Shown: positions 61,475 to 64,000 of the stretch, piece by piece
How positions within the stretch are numbered: position 1 is the first letter of the stretch
How the letters are laid out: each line of letters opens with the position of its first letter
Assembly: GCF_024228675.1 (NCBI RefSeq)
Contig: NZ_CP100461.1
Coordinates: 620,001-684,000, forward strand
Length of the DNA: 64,000 nt
Reading direction: 5' to 3'
Source: Salinigranum marinum
GTDB lineage: Archaea; Halobacteriota; Halobacteria; Halobacteriales; Haloferacaceae
Position numbers and translations under genes: made by a program
Notes under the pieces: model-generated
What the model was told of the DNA's origin: nothing
The model's input: the letters and a program-made list of their open reading frames with translations, nothing else
Databases searched by the model: none

Positions 61475-62689
61475 TCAGGCCGAACGGTCGTATCCGCGGA
61501 GGAACGTGACGACCTCCTCGGGGTTGGCGTCGAGACCGCCGCCCTGCGCGAACGGCGGGCCACCGCCTCCGCCGCCGCCGAACGCCTCCGTCACCGCGTC
61601 GACCACGTCGCCGGCGTGGACCGCCCCCGACGACGCGACCACGACGAACGGACGCTCCCCGTCGCCGACCGTCGCGACGACGTCGTTCCCGTCGCCCGCG
61701 ACCCGTTTGGCGGCCTCACCCGCCTCGTTCGCATCGAACCCCGAAACCGTCCCGATCCGCCAGGTCGCGCCGTCGTGATCGACTCTCTCGAACGACCGAA
61801 CGCGGCCGTCGAGCACCTCGCCACGGAGCTCCGAGAGCTGCGCCGACAGCCGCTCGTTCTCGTCACGGAGCGAGACCACGGTCTCCGGGAGATCGGTGAC
61901 GGCGACACCGAGTTCGCTCGCGGCGTCGAGCGCCGCCCGGTGAACCGTCGCGCGGCGGCCGATCCCCGGCTCGCCGACGGCGAACTCGACGCGGGTGAGC
62001 CCCTCCCCTGGATTCGACCGATCGAGCACTTCGACGGGGCCGATCTCTTCCGTGTTGGAGACGTGGGTCCCGCCACAGGCGGCGACGTCCCAGCCGTCGA
62101 CGGTCACGATCCGAACCGTGTCCGATCCGGCCATCACGCCCTCTTCGGTCTTCGTGTTGAACGCGACGTCCTCGCGGGAGTGAGCCTCCTCGGTGGATAG
62201 TTGCTCCCACGACACGGGACGAGAGTCCCACACCGTCCGGTTCACCAGCCGTTCCAGTTCGACGAGCGTCGCGTCGTCGATGTCGGTCGACGTGGCGAAA
62301 TCGACGCGGACCTTCTCGTCGGTGATCCCGAAGCCGCCGTAGCCGAGGTCGTCGAGCAGGCGACGACCGGCCCCGTAGAGCACGTGGCTCGCGGTGTGCG
62401 CGCGCATGCAGTACGTCCGAAAGGCGTCGTCGACGACGCACGCGACCGTCTCGCCCGGCGCGAGGTCGAGCGCGTCGTCGCCGGCGGGTGACAGCGTGTG
62501 TTCGACCGCGCCGTCGCGTTTCTGCACGTCGACGACCGGGTGGCCCGCGACGGTGCCGCGGTCGGCCGGCTGGCCGCCGCCCTCCGGGTAGAACCAGCTT
62601 CGATCCAGTTCGACGGTCGACCCTTCGACCGCCGTTACCTCGGCTTCGAACGTCCGGACCTCGGGTTCTGCAGGGGCTCGGGAGTGCAC
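61475..62689 (-). CDS. AlaX-type alanyl-tRNA editing protein with DHHA1 domain
   Basis: The enzyme removes wrongly attached amino acids from tRNA-Ala. Zinc ligands are in RAHTASHVLYG (HxxxH) and DVAACGGTHVSNTEEIG (CxxxH). The start EPEVRTFEAEVTAVEGSTVE is the beta-barrel part, and the C-terminal half is a coiled coil plus DHHA1 domain with FGGGGGGGPPFAQGGG. The GTG at 62687-62689 (404 residues) is chosen because a gcttttttctcc box lies about 27 nt upstream; the ATG at 62743 would sit before it. Confidence 0.9.
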   Translation of the reverse strand: MHSRAPAEPEVRTFEAEVTAVEGSTVELDRSWFYPEGGGQPADRGTVAGHPVVDVQKRDGAVEHTLSPAGDDALDLAPGETVACVVDDAFRTYCMRAHTASHVLYGAGRRLLDDLGYGGFGITDEKVRVDFATSTDIDDATLVELERLVNRTVWDSRPVSWEQLSTEEAHSREDVAFNTKTEEGVMAGSDTVRIVTVDGWDVAACGGTHVSNTEEIGPVEVLDRSNPGEGLTRVEFAVGEPGIGRRATVHRAALDAASELGVAVTDLPETVVSLRDENERLSAQLSELRGEVLDGRVRSFERVDHDGATWRIGTVSGFDANEAGEAAKRVAGDGNDVVATVGDGERPFVVVASSGAVHAGDVVDAVTEAFGGGGGGGPPFAQGGGLDANPEEVVTFLRGYDRSA

Positions 62690-62842
62690 GTCCGGCGTGG
62701 CGCACTTCGGGAGAAAAAAGCTTCCGCCCACGTCACTCGACACTGTGTGCGTAACCGGGGCGACGCGGTGTGCGGACCGCGCTGACGACGCCGAGAGGAG
62801 CGGTACCGTTCGGTCCCCGCCGGTGCGGGATCCGGCGCCGAG

Positions 62843-63364
62843 CTACTCGTCGACCAGTCGGACGTCGAGGCGCTGTTCCAGCGCCCGAACGACTGAGCCG
62901 CCGACCCCGGCCCGCGACGCGCGCCCCTGTTCGACGGCCAGCAGGTCGCTCTCGTCGACGTCGAGTTCGGCCGCCAACTCGGCGAGTTGGAATCCCTCGG
63001 CCTGCCGCGCCTCCTCGACCAGTTCGCCGTAGCCGGAGACGAGGTACGGGAGTCGGTCCTTCTCGTAGTTCGTTCCCTCGCGCTCCCACCGCTTGGAGTC
63101 GCCCTTCTGCTTGTCGTACAGCTTCGCCGTGCGCTGGGCGGCGCGCTTCTTGCGGTTGCCCTCGAACGCGGAGCCGTCGTCGCTTCCGGTGTCGCCGGAG
63201 CGACCGCCGCCGCGCTGGTCGCCGTGAGGCGCGCAGGAACCGCAGACGAGGAGGTCGGCACCCGCGACGTTCGCTCGTCGCAGGTCACCGGTCTCCTTCC
63301 CACAGAGCTCGCAGGCGTCGCCGGAGTCCCCGCCGCCACCCGAGCCTGTCGAGTATTTAGCCAT
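62843..63364 (-). CDS. Multiprotein bridging factor MBF1-type HTH protein
   Basis: The protein has 173 residues. A zinc ribbon (CELCGKE and CGSCAPHG) lies near the N-terminus after a Gly-rich leader, a charged linker follows, and an HTH_3 domain ends the chain (QLAELAAELDVDESDLLAVE then RALEQRLDVRL). Archaeal MBF1 is thought to link translation and transcription or to guard ribosomes. It has an aatttaaac box 29 nt upstream and a ggagg just before the ATG. It reads away from the tRNA-Leu end. Confidence 0.93.
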   Translation of the reverse strand: MAKYSTGSGGGGDSGDACELCGKETGDLRRANVAGADLLVCGSCAPHGDQRGGGRSGDTGSDDGSAFEGNRKKRAAQRTAKLYDKQKGDSKRWEREGTNYEKDRLPYLVSGYGELVEEARQAEGFQLAELAAELDVDESDLLAVEQGRASRAGVGGSVVRALEQRLDVRLVDE

Positions 63365-63621
63365 ATCCTCCGTATTCGTTCCAACCGTTTAAATTCGCGG
63401 ACACACCGCCGTATCCGCGTGATCTGTCCGGGAGCGCTCTTTCGTCCCCGGCTCCCGGTCCGGCCTCGACGCACGAGCGAACACACTAACGAGCCGCCGC
63501 TCGTCGTGTAGCGTTCGGAGAGATTGTGCGTGGGTGTTGTCCGCAGAGGGACGACACCTGCATCGTCTACCTCGGCGACCGCGTCGCCTCGGTGCCGCGG
63601 TCTTGGCGACCGCGCTTGCGA
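63365..63621. other. Non-coding stretch between MBF1 and tRNA-Leu
   Basis: The left end is the MBF1 promoter (aatttaaac on the minus strand). I see no gene in the rest. Confidence 0.5.
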
Positions 63622-63706
63622 TGCGTGGGACCGGATTTGAACCGGCGGACCCCTATGGGACAGCGCCCTCAACGCTGCGCCGTTGGCCTGGCTTGGCTAC
63701 CCACGC
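63622..63706 (-). tRNA. tRNA-Leu (anticodon GAG)
   Basis: The minus strand folds as a class II tRNA. The acceptor pairs gcgtggg with cccacgc plus A. The anticodon stem is cagcg/cgctg with loop ttgaggg, so the anticodon is GAG (forward 63668-63670). There is an extra variable arm (tcccatagggg) and a T arm with loop ttcaaat. The CCA end is not encoded. A catttaatcgg box about 45 nt upstream is the likely promoter. Confidence 0.9.
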
Positions 63707-63898
63707 TCGCAGTTGCGTGTGCATCATCTCGTATCCCGCCCCCGATTAAATGACTTTCCTTTCGGGGCAAGCACGCGAGTCATCCACACTGACTCGCTCG
63801 CACGCGATCTGCTATCGCATGGCGCGTACGGTGTCGGACGGTCCCAGGGCGCGGGGGAAGTCCGAACGGTTTTGTTCGCCAACTGCCTCCCCGGAGAC

Positions 63899-64000
63899 AT
63901 GGAACTTCGTGCCCGCGCACGCGATCACATCCCCGGTCTGACCGCCGTGCTCACCGTCGTCTCTCTGCTCTTGGTCTTCGGCGCAGCGCTCGGTGCGGTC
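63899..64000 (+). CDS. N-terminal part of a membrane protein (continues beyond window)
   Basis: The frame from ATG 63899 is open to the right edge (34 residues): MELRARARDHIPGLTAVLTV, then a hydrophobic stretch VVSLLLVFGAALGAV. A basic leader before one helix suggests a multi-pass membrane protein. A cggttttgttc box lies about 27 nt upstream. The family cannot be named from this much. Confidence 0.6.
   Translation, partial: MELRARARDHIPGLTAVLTVVSLLLVFGAALGAV

Noticed and set aside
1-64000. CRISPR array, rRNA operon, prophage or toxin-antitoxin pair
   Set aside because: No regularly spaced repeats, rRNA sequence, phage structural genes or clear toxin gene are visible.

Overview
The window is chromosomal DNA of a haloarchaeon (class Halobacteria). 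The base composition is GC-rich, the proteins are rich in Asp and Glu, and the lipoproteins carry Tat-type twin-arginine signals followed by a lipobox. Archaeal informational genes are present: S8e, CDC48, MBF1, a SUI1 factor and TrmB. Most genes have a T-rich or TATA-like box about 25-30 nt before the start codon and no Shine-Dalgarno sequence, which is the leaderless layout usual in haloarchaea. The genus cannot be fixed from this sequence alone.

Region by region. 0-3.5 kb: a DUF4382 lipoprotein, a decayed DUF1254/DUF1214-like fragment, and an amphi-Trp gene split by an IS5-family (ISH1-like) element with exact 8-bp target duplications. 3.8-9.0 kb: a ring-cleaving dioxygenase-like protein, a VanZ protein, a thiolase/DUF35 pair, hisD and an IscA-type iron-sulfur protein. 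9.1-20.4 kb: a decayed membrane-protein gene, small haloarchaeal proteins, three membrane proteins, an HTH regulator, dodecin, a 5'-nucleotidase-like enzyme, a USP protein, larC with a histidine-rich loop, and cdc48.

20.6-35.5 kb is a phosphate island. It holds two complete Pst ABC transporters facing each other (pstS-C-A-B-phoU on +, and pstS-C-A-B-phoU-phoU on -). Four PhoU-type proteins are present, two of them fused to an AbrB/SpoVT-like DNA-binding domain. A coiled-coil 'halo transducer'-type protein sits between the two operons. The two PstS proteins are of clearly different subtypes. PstS binds phosphate outside the cell, PstC/PstA form the channel, PstB drives it, and the PhoU proteins probably restrain and report on transport.

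35.7-51.9 kb is housekeeping and accessory: rps8e, DUF2240, HAD hydrolases, a RuvC-like-fold protein, USP, a Gfo/Idh/MocA oxidoreductase, a frameshifted winged-helix regulator, an FAD oxidoreductase, the sugar regulator trmB, a PAC2-type chaperone, MscS, an Eis-like acetyltransferase, a cation/Ca exchanger, SUI1 and a 42-residue protein. 52.0-61.5 kb is dominated by four secreted or membrane-anchored surface proteins, interrupted by a HAD hydrolase and an acyl-CoA dehydrogenase. The end carries an AlaX-type editing protein, MBF1, a tRNA-Leu(GAG) and the start of a membrane protein.

No CRISPR array, rRNA or prophage is visible. The most notable items are the doubled phosphate module with its DNA-binding PhoU fusions, a TrmB-type operator match ahead of pst operon 1, and several recent gene-inactivation events.
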